Assembly: GCF_000214495.1 (NCBI RefSeq)
Contig: NZ_AFIJ01000039.1
Span: 58,541 to 122,540 of the forward strand
Direction of reading: 5' to 3'
Origin: Megasphaera lornae
Lineage (GTDB): Bacteria > Bacillota > Negativicutes > Veillonellales > Megasphaeraceae
DNA: 64,000 nt
Made by a program: the position numbers and the translations under genes. A model generated the notes under the pieces. That model searched no databases and had not been told where the DNA came from. It worked only from the letters and a program-made list of their open reading frames with translations. Positions within the stretch are counted from its first letter, which is position 1. The number at the start of each line of letters is the position of its first letter. This document shows, piece by piece, positions 52,131 through 60,683 of the stretch.

Positions 52131-52757
52131 TTATAAATACCGGCTTGCCTCCAGCCGCAACCGATCCAATTGTACATAATAATGATCTCCGGGACATTCC
52201 GTATCGTTCAAATCTCGATGACCGAACACGGTCTGTTTATCCGGGGTAAGTCCGTACACGCTACAAACGTACGCGATTAATTTAGCGGCCGTAGCCAACT
52301 GACTTTCTGTAGGATAATATTGTTGAAAATTACCTACCGAACAAATCCCCACCGAATCCGCATTATACCGATGACAATGTGCCCCTATCACATCCATGGG
52401 GCGCCCCTGTTCAATAGACCCGTCCTTATGAATCACAAAATGATAGCCGATCCCGGCCCAGCCGTTTTGCAAATGCCATTGATGAATTTCCGCCGCTTTA
52501 ACTTCCCTATTCGTTCCGCCAATATGATGCATGACAATTCTCTTCGTTTCCATACGAGGTTGCAAGTCTTCCGCAAATACCAATTTAGGTCGCTGAATCC
52601 GAAGCCGCACAGCGTCTCCCTGTTTTTCCTGCAAGTCTTCTTTTACCTGTATACCGGCCGCGTCCGCAAGGCTTGGAAACAATGAAGTTCCTACCGTTAA
52701 GCCGCCGATAACCAATAGCGACTTCCACAAAAACTCTCTTCGGCTCAGTTTGTTCAT
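52131..52757 (-). CDS. N-acetylmuramoyl-L-alanine amidase (PGRP/Ami_2), Tat-exported
   Basis: 208 residues. The signal starts MNKLSRREFLWKSLLVIGG, a twin-arginine (Tat) motif S-R-R-E-F-L, and the cleavage would follow the ADA near residue 33. The catalytic domain has RIVMHHIGGTN (zinc His), GYHFVIHKDGSIEQGRP, GAHCHRYNADSVGI and GHRDLNDTECPGD (zinc Cys/Asp region). It cuts the amide between muramic acid and the stem peptide in the wall. Folded export of an amidase by Tat is known in other bacteria. Monocistronic, with a good promoter. Confidence 0.9.
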   Translation of the reverse strand: MNKLSRREFLWKSLLVIGGLTVGTSLFPSLADAAGIQVKEDLQEKQGDAVRLRIQRPKLVFAEDLQPRMETKRIVMHHIGGTNREVKAAEIHQWHLQNGWAGIGYHFVIHKDGSIEQGRPMDVIGAHCHRYNADSVGICSVGNFQQYYPTESQLATAAKLIAYVCSVYGLTPDKQTVFGHRDLNDTECPGDHYYVQLDRLRLEASRYL

Positions 52758-52802
52758 AACTCATTCCTTTTCTAAATCCAAGAACCATTTACATCGGTTT
52801 TT

Positions 52803-52831
52803 ATTATAACACGCGGAATTGTATCTGTCTA
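52803..52831 (-). promoter_or_regulatory. Promoter of amidase gene
   Basis: Minus strand TAGACA, exactly 17 bases, TATAAT, about 45 bases before the ATG. The rest of 52832-53128 shows no gene. Confidence 0.6.
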
Positions 52832-53045
52832 AACGAGCCGCGTTTTTCATTAAAAAAACACTTGCACAACATCCACAGCAGGTTACTTTTTTCTCTCCAT
52901 TAAAACCGTTCTTTCCCTCTAGAAAAACTGCCGAACGGCCCGGGCATATGCATCTCCTTCTTTTTTTAAGTTGTGCACAGTACCTTATGTGCCACCGGCA
53001 TACGACTTAACACTACCCTTTATTTGTTGTCCTCGCTAAACAATA

Positions 53046-53084
53046 ATGCGGCCTGTAGACACGTATCGTATCTGCAAGCCGCAT
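53046..53084 (-). terminator. Possible terminator of the lut-men-fix operon
   Basis: GCGGCCTGTAGA and TCTGCAAGCCGC pair with two wobble-type mismatches; no clear T-run follows, so the call is weak. Confidence 0.4.
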
Positions 53085-53128
53085 GCGCCGCATTGAAAAG
53101 GAAGTTTCGTTACAACCGTTTCAGCATC

Positions 53129-53413
53129 CTATCCTTGTCTGAATTCCACTCCCATAGCACCTTTAGGATGTGTCCAGCTTTTTACCCCTTTACCGCCGGC
53201 CAACACTCGGCAAGTGCCGCATTCTAAACATCCTTCATGCGAAAAAGTAAGTTTCCCGTCAATATACTTGTACAATTCCGCCGGACACGCCATGACAAGG
53301 CGTTTGATTTCCGCTTCATCCGCATATTCTTCATCAATCAAAATATGCGATTCATGTTCATCGGTTACAAATTTTACAAATCCCAATTTATCATCTATAC
53401 TCATTTTTGCCAT
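53129..53413 (-). CDS. fixX: FixX-like ferredoxin
   Basis: 94 residues, ferredoxin partner of FixC. The start MAKMSIDDKLGFVKF follows GGGAGG; iron-sulfur cysteines are CPAELYKYIDG region and CLECGTCRVL, the FixX pattern in which one classical cluster is kept. It passes electrons between FixC and a quinone or ferredoxin pool. One base separates it from fixC. Last gene of the lut-hepT-menA-ubiE-fix run. Confidence 0.9.
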   Translation of the reverse strand: MAKMSIDDKLGFVKFVTDEHESHILIDEEYADEAEIKRLVMACPAELYKYIDGKLTFSHEGCLECGTCRVLAGGKGVKSWTHPKGAMGVEFRQG

Positions 53414-53414
53414 T

Positions 53415-54710
53415 TTACATCGCCTCCCAAGCTTTTTTACCGAGCCCGAACAACCCGTTTAACCCGCCGTTATTCGCCAATACGGACAACCCGATCATGG
53501 GTAATGCCACCGGATTGCCGCCTTCCACCTTATATACCATGCCGGCAAATTCATCCGCCATTTTCGGAATATCGTTGAAAATTAAATGATCTTCCAATAA
53601 TCCCGGTAAATTCTGATACTGTTTCATCAACTTCATAACAAAGCTGCCATCCAACATCGTTTTATATACCGATAAAGACGCTGCGGAAAAATCATTGCGT
53701 TTTTTCGCCATAACCGCCGCTTCACCGGCCAATCTTCCGGATTCAATAGCCAAATCCATGCCCCGTACAGTATATCCCAGGTTGACTACCATCGCAGCCG
53801 CATCGCCGGTTACAATGACTCCGTCACGAACCAATTCCGGCATCATTTTCAAGCCGCCTTCTGTCACTAAATGCGCCGAGTATTCCGCTAATTTTCCACC
53901 TTTTACAAAAGGTGCGACAGAAGGATGATTTTTCATTCTTTCTACCATATCCGGTACGCTCACATCGACCCGGCCGATGTCGGAAATCGTCGTAACAATC
54001 CCCACGGAAAGACTTGTTTTATTCGTATAAATAAAACCGCCTCCCAAATTCCCTCCGGTCGGATCGCCGGCAATCATCCACGCCGCGCCTTCGCCGTTAC
54101 GCAGACCGAAGCGTTCATTAATGACATCTTCCCCTAATTCAATAACTTCTTTTACGCCGACCGCAACATCTTTAGCCGCCAATTCCTGTTTCATGCCCAA
54201 TTTTTGTGCCAACAGCGAATTTACGCCGTCCGCTAAAATAACCACATCGGCATCCACTTCTTCGCCGCCGCAATTAATCCCGATAACCTTACCGTCTTCC
54301 ACTACCAGTTCATCCACCAATAAACCGGTCGCCACCATGACGCCTTCTTCTTCCGCTTTATCCGCCAACCATTTATCAAATTTCGAACGCAATACAGAAT
54401 ACGAAGGATATTTTAAATTATGCAAATTTTCGGATTCATATTGAAAACTTAAAGCCCCGCCGGCAGTCATCAAGGAAAGCCTTTCTTGCGTAATTTTCCG
54501 TTCAATCGGTGCTTCTTCCGCAAAATTCGGTACTAATTTTTCCAAGCTGTGTCCATAAAGACGTCCGCCGCTGGTATTTTTAGCGCCGCAAAATTTTCCT
54601 CTCTCCACCAACATAACGTCCAATCCGCCGCGTGCCATAGCTAACGCAGCTGCCGAGCCTGCCAAACCGCCACCTACAACAATGGCATCAAATTTTTCTT
54701 CACTGCTCAT
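53415..54710 (-). CDS. fixC: FixC-like FAD protein (ETF:quinone oxidoreductase family)
   Basis: 431 residues, FAD-dependent. Starts FDAIVVGGGLAGSAAALAMARGGLDVMLVERG, the ADP-binding fold, and ends with GFAD motif VIVTGDAAAMV and VRGMDLAIESGRLAGEAA. It moves electrons from reduced electron-transferring flavoprotein to a quinone via FixX. Usually fixAB (ETF) lie beside it; none are present in this window. ubiE lies 46 bases upstream, and the quinone genes just before suggest a menaquinone acceptor. Confidence 0.92.
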   Translation of the reverse strand: MSSEEKFDAIVVGGGLAGSAAALAMARGGLDVMLVERGKFCGAKNTSGGRLYGHSLEKLVPNFAEEAPIERKITQERLSLMTAGGALSFQYESENLHNLKYPSYSVLRSKFDKWLADKAEEEGVMVATGLLVDELVVEDGKVIGINCGGEEVDADVVILADGVNSLLAQKLGMKQELAAKDVAVGVKEVIELGEDVINERFGLRNGEGAAWMIAGDPTGGNLGGGFIYTNKTSLSVGIVTTISDIGRVDVSVPDMVERMKNHPSVAPFVKGGKLAEYSAHLVTEGGLKMMPELVRDGVIVTGDAAAMVVNLGYTVRGMDLAIESGRLAGEAAVMAKKRNDFSAASLSVYKTMLDGSFVMKLMKQYQNLPGLLEDHLIFNDIPKMADEFAGMVYKVEGGNPVALPMIGLSVLANNGGLNGLFGLGKKAWEAM

Positions 54711-54756
54711 AATCTTACCCTCCTTGAGTATGTATTATCGATTCCATGCTTACTGT

Positions 54757-55470
54757 TTATTTCCTATGCGAATCTTTTAAACCGCCTTGTAAAAGACAGG
54801 CGCCAAACATATACGAAGAATGCTTTAACAACGTTAATCCCGCCTGTACAAAAAGTCTTTCCAATTCCCGTCGATTAATAAATCGACAAGTAGATTCCCA
54901 CAACCAACGATACTCCTGTCGACACCTTCTGCCGCCGCCCAACACCGGCATAACATAATGAAAATATAACGAGTACCAAGGGCGAATCCAACGTGACTCG
55001 GGAAGAAAAGAATCCAAACACCAGATCGTACCGCCCGCTTTTACTACACGAGACATTTCTTGCAGAACGCGTCCATAATCCGGTGTATTCCGCAATCCGA
55101 AAGAAATAACGGCACTGTCAAAATATGCGGTAGGAAAAGGTAAGTGCACCGCATCTCCCTTTTTCCATAAAACATTTTTTATACCCTTACTTTTTTCCTG
55201 CGCCCGCTGTAACATGGCCGGAGAAAAATCCAATCCCCAAACCCTACATTGCGGTCGTTTGTCGGCGATCCCGATAGCAATATCTCCGGTACCGCAACAA
55301 ACATCCAAAATCGCGCCCGCTTCCGGTACATACGCACACACCCGTTGAATAAGCGCCTCTTTCCATACCCGTTCTCGCCCTAAACTAATTCTCTTATTAC
55401 CGCGGTCATAAGTACGTGCAATATGCTCAAATACGGTATACACCTTTTCCGCCTTCGACAGATTAGCCAT
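54757..55470 (-). CDS. ubiE: UbiE/MenG methyltransferase (demethylmenaquinone methyltransferase)
   Basis: SAM-dependent methyltransferase finishing menaquinone, 237 residues from the ATG at 55470. Motif I AILDVCCGTGDIAIGIA, then LDFSPAMLQRAQEK and the FGLRNTPD block unique to UbiE/MenG. The start overlaps menA by 8 bases. Proteins called UbiE can also be demethylmenaquinone or other quinol methylases; with menA and hepT adjacent, menaquinone is favoured. Confidence 0.88.
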   Translation of the reverse strand: MANLSKAEKVYTVFEHIARTYDRGNKRISLGRERVWKEALIQRVCAYVPEAGAILDVCCGTGDIAIGIADKRPQCRVWGLDFSPAMLQRAQEKSKGIKNVLWKKGDAVHLPFPTAYFDSAVISFGLRNTPDYGRVLQEMSRVVKAGGTIWCLDSFLPESRWIRPWYSLYFHYVMPVLGGGRRCRQEYRWLWESTCRFINRRELERLFVQAGLTLLKHSSYMFGACLLQGGLKDSHRK

Positions 55471-56398
55471 GTAACGCACCGCCCAACACGACAACGCCAA
55501 GTATACCGGTATAGGCAATGCCGCAAAGAAGATTGGCACCCACTACCGTACGCATCTGTTGCAGCCGCTCCGTTGCCGTCAATGACGCCGTGAACATACG
55601 AATAAAAAACTTTTTTCCCAAAAGCCATAATCCCAGACCCATGACCAACGTCCCCGCGCCCATATATACCGTACCGCAAACGGCCAACGTAAACAGCCAC
55701 AGGGCAACCAACCGCCTATACCAGTGCCGTGCGCGCGCACGGCCTAAAATAACCGGCAACGTTTTGCGCCCGGAACGCCTGTCCCGTTCAACATCACACG
55801 TATTATTCGTCATCATAATTAACGAAATTCCTATGATAACGGGAACGGCCCAAAACAATACTTGTACTTCCCATCGACCGGTCACTACGGCAATAATCCC
55901 CAACGGAATACCGCCGCCCATCACAACGCCGGAAACTACTTCGCCAAACGGCAAGTAAGAAATAGGCATTTTGCCTCCGGAATACAGCAACACCGTAATA
56001 GCACCTATTACCCCGATTTCGACCGGTACAATCCCCGCTTGCAATAACCGGGGGATCGCAATAACCGCCGCCACCGCTAAAAAGAAAATACCCAATAGTA
56101 ACGCTTGTCGCGGCGGCACTTGTCCGTAGACTAACACCGCGTCGTCCGCCGCCACCCGATCTTCCGGTTTATCCGTTCCTTTTACAAAATCAAAATAATC
56201 ATTCAGTGTATTTACTGCCGCTTGCATGGCCAGGCAAGCCGCGGTCAAAGCGATCGCCGTCGACAGTGACAGCGCATATTGATGCGCAACACAGTATAAT
56301 TCTCCCAACGCAACGGGAATAAGCGTTGCCGGCCAGGTATGCGGCGCGGCCAAATTCCATGCTTGCCGCATCGTCATCCGCCTCGTTGCCCCTTTCAT
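55463..56398 (-). CDS. menA: UbiA-family prenyltransferase, probable MenA
   Basis: Inner-membrane prenyltransferase of 311 residues, about eight or nine membrane segments, that joins 1,4-dihydroxy-2-naphthoate to a polyprenyl chain. The two aspartate motifs are NTLNDYFDFVKGTDKPED and NNTCDVERDRRSGRKTLPV, which bind Mg-diphosphate. Start overlaps hepT by four bases (ATGA). Other aromatic acceptors are possible in the family, but hepT and ubiE as neighbours make MenA the best reading. Confidence 0.9.
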   Translation of the reverse strand: MKGATRRMTMRQAWNLAAPHTWPATLIPVALGELYCVAHQYALSLSTAIALTAACLAMQAAVNTLNDYFDFVKGTDKPEDRVAADDAVLVYGQVPPRQALLLGIFFLAVAAVIAIPRLLQAGIVPVEIGVIGAITVLLYSGGKMPISYLPFGEVVSGVVMGGGIPLGIIAVVTGRWEVQVLFWAVPVIIGISLIMMTNNTCDVERDRRSGRKTLPVILGRARARHWYRRLVALWLFTLAVCGTVYMGAGTLVMGLGLWLLGKKFFIRMFTASLTATERLQQMRTVVGANLLCGIAYTGILGVVVLGGALHG

Positions 56399-57408
56399 AA
56401 GCAGCCCAACTTCCGTACGAGTTTCAATAACTGTGGCGACGCACTATGCGACGGCAAATCGGCCAAAATCCGCTCCGCTTTTTTCTGTTGTTCCCGAATC
56501 GCCTGCCAGGTTCGCTCCATACCGCCCAATGCGGCTACCTGCCGTTCCATCTCGGCAATATCCTGCCCCGTCAAACATCCTTGTACACTGCGTTCCATAT
56601 ACGGCCGCAACATCTTTCTCCCTTGCGGGGTTTCACACGCATACAAAACGGGCATCGTATATATTCCTTCTCTAAAATCTTGATGAGAAGCTTTGCCGAT
56701 CTGTTCCGTAACCGGTAAAAAATCCAATAAATCGTCGCGCATTTGAAACATATATCCCAGCGCTTCCCCGACATTTTCCAACCGCCGTATTAACGATTCA
56801 TCGCAACCGCTTTCCAACGCTCCCATACGACAGGCCGCCCGAAACAAGGCTACCGTTTTCCCATAAATATTTTGTAAATATTCCGCCAGCGTAACGTCTG
56901 CACGATAGCGACACAAGGCCTGTGTAATTTCGCCCGCACACATAGCTTCCACCGCCTTGGCCAACACCATTCCCGACTGCATCAATCCTTCCTGCATTAA
57001 GTGGTAGGTAATGCGACTCATAAGAAAATCCCCCGCATACACGGCGGCACTTTTACCGTATCGCCGCTGTACAGACGGTTTTCCTCGACGAAGCGGCGCC
57101 TCATCTACAATATCATCATGAATAAGAGATGCGGAATGTGTCATTTCGATCAACGCCGCCGCCTTATATAATCGTTCTTCCGCTTCCGCATACCGCTTTC
57201 CGAAAGAGCCGGCCATAATAACCAACCGGGGACGAATCATTTTTCCCTGTGAAGAAACAGCATCCTGTAATACTGCACCGGTGGCCGTATCGGCAAAAGA
57301 GTGGGCCGTAAATTGTTTCATATACTGTTTTACTTTATTTAACTGCGCGTCACTGACACCGCCTAATACCTGCCGTATGCAAGTTGTCAAAGGCCCTTTT
57401 TCTTTCAT
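56395..57408 (-). CDS. hepT: Polyprenyl diphosphate synthase (heptaprenyl type)
   Basis: Trans-isoprenyl diphosphate synthase, 337 residues, making the side chain of menaquinone. First aspartate-rich motif SLIHDDIVDEAPLRRGKPSV, second FQMRDDLLDF. The residue positions before motif one (KAAALIEMTHSASL) fit long-chain synthases, but chain length (C30-C40) cannot be told reliably. ATG at 57408 follows GAGGGGG; the GTG start at 57438 abuts the lut gene stop. Confidence 0.9.
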   Translation of the reverse strand: MKEKGPLTTCIRQVLGGVSDAQLNKVKQYMKQFTAHSFADTATGAVLQDAVSSQGKMIRPRLVIMAGSFGKRYAEAEERLYKAAALIEMTHSASLIHDDIVDEAPLRRGKPSVQRRYGKSAAVYAGDFLMSRITYHLMQEGLMQSGMVLAKAVEAMCAGEITQALCRYRADVTLAEYLQNIYGKTVALFRAACRMGALESGCDESLIRRLENVGEALGYMFQMRDDLLDFLPVTEQIGKASHQDFREGIYTMPVLYACETPQGRKMLRPYMERSVQGCLTGQDIAEMERQVAALGGMERTWQAIREQQKKAERILADLPSHSASPQLLKLVRKLGCL

Positions 57409-57438
57409 CTGTAATTCCCCCTCACCGGTGCCGATCAC

Positions 57439-59601
57439 CTATGCTTGCGGCCGTTTTTCCACCAACAGTTCCGCTGTATGTTTTACCTTAATATTCCCTA
57501 ATCCGCGCGCATCCAAACCGCCGCGAATTTGCAACATACACCCGGGGCAGTCCACTGCCACTACTTCGGCGCCGGTATCCACAATATGCTGAATTTTCTC
57601 TTGCAAAATCGGACCTGCCATTTCAGGATATTTAATAGAGTAAGAACCGCCAAAACCGCAACACTTGTCGCAGCCTTCCATTTCCACCAATTCCACGCCT
57701 TTGGTTTTCTTCAACAATTCCCGCTGTTCTTCCGAAACGCCCAATGCCCGTTTCATATGGCACGAATCATGATACGTAACTTTGACTTCTTTACCGTCGC
57801 CTTCACTTTCCAATCCGCCCAGCATAGACAACAATTTGGAGAAATCAAACGTCTTCTTGCCGACCGCTTCCGCTTTCTTATACATTTCCGGTTCGTCTTT
57901 GAAAAATTCCTTATATTCACGCAACGCGTGCGTACAAGTAGGACAAGCGGAAACAATATAATCATATTCGTCCGCAGCCATTGCCTCTACATTCATGGCG
58001 GCTGCTTTTTTAGCATTTTCCACATCCCCCATATAGGTTGCCGGAGCGCCGCAGCAAGCCTGATCCAACGGCATTTCCACCGTATATCCCGCCATATTCA
58101 AAGCTTTCACAACGGACGTGGCAATATCCACATATACAAAGTCCAATACACACCCTGTGAAAATAGCAATTTTACCTTTCGGATTCGGGACATCCTGCTT
58201 AATAGACGGTAAAATATCACGGAACGGTTGCGGTGCTACACTCGGTAAACTGCGTCCTTCCGTCAAGCCCGACAAAAACATGGGTAAATGCCGAATCATC
58301 GGTTGCCCTTTCGTAATGGCGCTCTGCGCGACCGAAGCAATGCGCAACATGGAGTGGAATAAATGCCGATCGGCAACCGTATCCAAACAGAATTTATGTA
58401 CCGGGTTCAACCCGTCTTCTTGGGCAAATTTCGTACGTAATTTCAAAATCATACCGGCCACATCCAACTTACCGCCGCAAACCGTATTACACGTACCGCA
58501 TTGGAGACAAATATTTTGAATATCCTTACCGCGTTCCCGGTTGTTCAGGAAACTGGTCAATAAGGTGCCGATACCGCCGGTGTAAATACTGCCGCCATAT
58601 ACATGACCGCCAACCAGACGGAAAGCCGGACATACATTCAAGCAGGCCGCGCAACGAACGCAACAAGCCATATCCTTGTAATCTTCGCTTTCCATTATTT
58701 TACGACGTTCCGGCGTATCCAAAATAATGATTTGGAAGTTCTTTTGTTCTTTCGTATCATTTTCCGCATCCGTTACCACCGTCGAAGCACCCGTATATGC
58801 CGACAAATATGCCGTAATATTTTGGGCCGTACCGTTCCGCGGCAACACTTTGAAAATATAGCGAACATCACTCATTTTCGCAACAAATTTTTCAATACCG
58901 AAAATAAAGAGGTGCATTTTCGGCAACGTGCCTACCATACGGGCATTCCCCTCATTGGTCATCGTAAAGACCGAACCCGTTTCCGCAACTGCCACATTCG
59001 CACCGGATACGCCCATTTCCGCTTCTAAAAATTTGGGACGCATCAACCGGCGGGAAGTTTTAACTTCTTCGGCAATAATGGGCGCTTCCGGCGCTTTCGT
59101 ATAAGACGAAAATAAATCCGCCACATCTTCTTTGGAATAATGAATTGCCGGCATAACCATATGGGAAGGCGAATCTCCGGCAATCGAGTTGATAAATTCG
59201 CCCAAATCCGTTTCTTGCGCATGAATACCGGCTTTTTCAAACCCTTGATTGAAGTGAATTTCTTCCGATGCCATAGATTTTGATTTTACAGCCAATTTAA
59301 CATTATTATCTTTCGCCAATTGCAGCGCATGATCAAAGGCTTCTTGCGCGGAATGCGCAACAAATACATTGGCCCCGTTTGCCGTAGCGTTTTTAATAAA
59401 CTCGGCAATCATATCATCAATATGATCCCGTGCATAAGACTTAACTTCGTGTACTTTTTCACGCAGCTCTTCAAAGTCATACCCTTTATATACCCGTTCA
59501 CGGTTTCCCGGATAGGCGCCGGTAAAATTCTTCAGCGCTTTTTGTAAAGGCGCATTTTCCATGGCCCGTTCAATTTCCTGTTTTAATAATTCGTTTGACA
59601 T
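57439..59601 (-). CDS. LutB-LutA fusion: LUD domain, ferredoxin and CCG domains
   Basis: 720 residues. Residues about 60-300 form a LUD domain; iron-sulfur motifs CVRCAACLNVCPAF (about 310) and CLQCGTCNTVCGG (about 360) follow; the C-terminal third has two CCG domains, CVLDFVYVD...ACCGAP and YHDSCHMKRA...GCDKCCGFGG. In LutABC systems LutB (LUD+ferredoxin) and LutA (CCG) are separate, so this is a fusion of both. With LutC it oxidises L-lactate to pyruvate, cofactors and acceptor uncertain. Second gene of the run after lutC. Confidence 0.87.
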   Translation of the reverse strand: MSNELLKQEIERAMENAPLQKALKNFTGAYPGNRERVYKGYDFEELREKVHEVKSYARDHIDDMIAEFIKNATANGANVFVAHSAQEAFDHALQLAKDNNVKLAVKSKSMASEEIHFNQGFEKAGIHAQETDLGEFINSIAGDSPSHMVMPAIHYSKEDVADLFSSYTKAPEAPIIAEEVKTSRRLMRPKFLEAEMGVSGANVAVAETGSVFTMTNEGNARMVGTLPKMHLFIFGIEKFVAKMSDVRYIFKVLPRNGTAQNITAYLSAYTGASTVVTDAENDTKEQKNFQIIILDTPERRKIMESEDYKDMACCVRCAACLNVCPAFRLVGGHVYGGSIYTGGIGTLLTSFLNNRERGKDIQNICLQCGTCNTVCGGKLDVAGMILKLRTKFAQEDGLNPVHKFCLDTVADRHLFHSMLRIASVAQSAITKGQPMIRHLPMFLSGLTEGRSLPSVAPQPFRDILPSIKQDVPNPKGKIAIFTGCVLDFVYVDIATSVVKALNMAGYTVEMPLDQACCGAPATYMGDVENAKKAAAMNVEAMAADEYDYIVSACPTCTHALREYKEFFKDEPEMYKKAEAVGKKTFDFSKLLSMLGGLESEGDGKEVKVTYHDSCHMKRALGVSEEQRELLKKTKGVELVEMEGCDKCCGFGGSYSIKYPEMAGPILQEKIQHIVDTGAEVVAVDCPGCMLQIRGGLDARGLGNIKVKHTAELLVEKRPQA

Positions 59602-59616
59602 ATGCCGTTCCCTCCC

Positions 59617-60162
59617 TTACCGATCTTCCACTACAATAACAGAATATTGTCTCGGTCCATGTACACCGACCGTGCCGACACATTCAATATCGGCTGTACG
59701 ACTGGGTCCCGTAATGACCCCTGCAAAACGCGGGAAAGGCTTGGTGGCCGCCATTACATCAATCATCGCATCAAAGTCATCCAAAATACGGGACAGTTTA
59801 ATGACCCCCACATAAACATCCGAGGCAATCTCTACAATACGACAGTCTATATCGTCTTTTAACTGTACAATAGAGCCCAAATTGGCAATACCGTAATCGG
59901 CTTCTGTAACGCCCCCTTTATCATCGGGAGAATATTTCCGAAAATGATCTGTATGAACCGTAATTCCCGCCTGTTGCAAAGCCTTTACTACGCCGACTTC
60001 ACGAAACAGTTCCGATTCCACTACCGATACGGAGGTCGTTTCCTTGGCTTGAAAAATTTTCGCCAATGTGGCGCCCACTTCCGCCGCTTTTGCCAAATAA
60101 CATTCGCCGTTTACATTCGTCAGGCCTTTTTGAAACACTTCATATACTGCATCCTTTTCCAT
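59617..60162 (-). CDS. lutC: LutC-like LUD domain protein
   Basis: 181 residues, single LUD domain, the third partner of lactate utilisation. Family features: GITVHTDHFRKYSPDDKGGVTEADYGIANLGSIVQL region around residues 60-110 and the end GVITGPSRTADIECVGTVGVHGPRQYSVIVVE, typical of LUD proteins. The ATG at 60162 lies seven bases after AGAGG. It starts the lutC-lutBA-hepT-menA-ubiE-fixC-fixX run and has a promoter with a 17-base palindrome. Confidence 0.86.
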   Translation of the reverse strand: MEKDAVYEVFQKGLTNVNGECYLAKAAEVGATLAKIFQAKETTSVSVVESELFREVGVVKALQQAGITVHTDHFRKYSPDDKGGVTEADYGIANLGSIVQLKDDIDCRIVEIASDVYVGVIKLSRILDDFDAMIDVMAATKPFPRFAGVITGPSRTADIECVGTVGVHGPRQYSVIVVEDR

Positions 60163-60205
60163 ATGCACACCTCTTTACCTGAAATAAAATGAAAACCAAT
60201 ATGTC

Positions 60206-60222
60206 TACTTTACTGTAAAGTA
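60206..60222. promoter_or_regulatory. Perfect palindrome at lut operon start site
   Basis: TACTTTAC, one base, GTAAAGTA: a perfect 8-1-8 dyad. It lies about ten bases past the predicted -10 of the lut promoter, typical for a repressor. Confidence 0.6.
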
Positions 60223-60231
60223 CTTATGCTT

Positions 60232-60261
60232 ATTGTATATCAATTCACATACACTTCACAA
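60232..60261 (-). promoter_or_regulatory. Promoter of lut operon
   Basis: Minus strand TTGTGA, 18 bases, TACAAT, about 70 bases before the lutC start. The rest of 60262-60625 is AT-rich with no supported gene. Confidence 0.5.
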
Positions 60262-60625
60262 GAAAAAAAGTTTGTTTGCCTATACGTTTTATGACCATAT
60301 CAACTTTTATTTATGCTGTTTTCGCATTTTCCAGTTATTCATTTACGTTATCTATTTTTAGCTTTTATTCTTATATATCATGATTATTTTGGCATATATT
60401 GTAGTTTTCATCATTTTTAAAGGTTTTTATTGTCTATTTTCATTTCATTTTTGCGCAACAAGAAAATGTTTCTCAATTATATTTTATTGACCATTGTCAA
60501 TATACCGCTCCTTTTCAGTATAGTTTCTCTTTTTTGCCTGTTCTGTTTTCTCCATCCAAAAATCATATTTATTTACTTTATAAGCAATAATATTATTTCT
60601 CATTTAGCTGATTTTATAAAGATAT

Positions 60626-60660
60626 AAAAAAAAAGATCTCGTCTCATCAGACAAGATCTT
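60626..60660 (-). terminator. Terminator of glycerol-3-phosphate dehydrogenase operon
   Basis: AAGATCT...GTCT and AGAC...AGATCTT arms around CATC; the minus-strand RNA runs into nine T residues. Confidence 0.88.
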
Positions 60661-60683
60661 CGTTTTGTATTGTAATAATAAAA

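Noticed and set aside
52811-52841. Plus-strand terminator CGCGG...CCGCG-T5
   Set aside because: The loop would be 21 bases, it overlaps the amidase promoter, and no plus-strand gene needs it there.
57529-58212. 227-codon plus-strand frame
   Set aside because: Antisense to the LutBA fusion; histidine- and phenylalanine-rich shadow without known motifs.
60430-60627. 65-codon plus-strand hydrophobic frame before the DUF1667 terminator
   Set aside because: AT-rich low-complexity region, no ribosome-binding site before the ATG, composition explained by T-runs.
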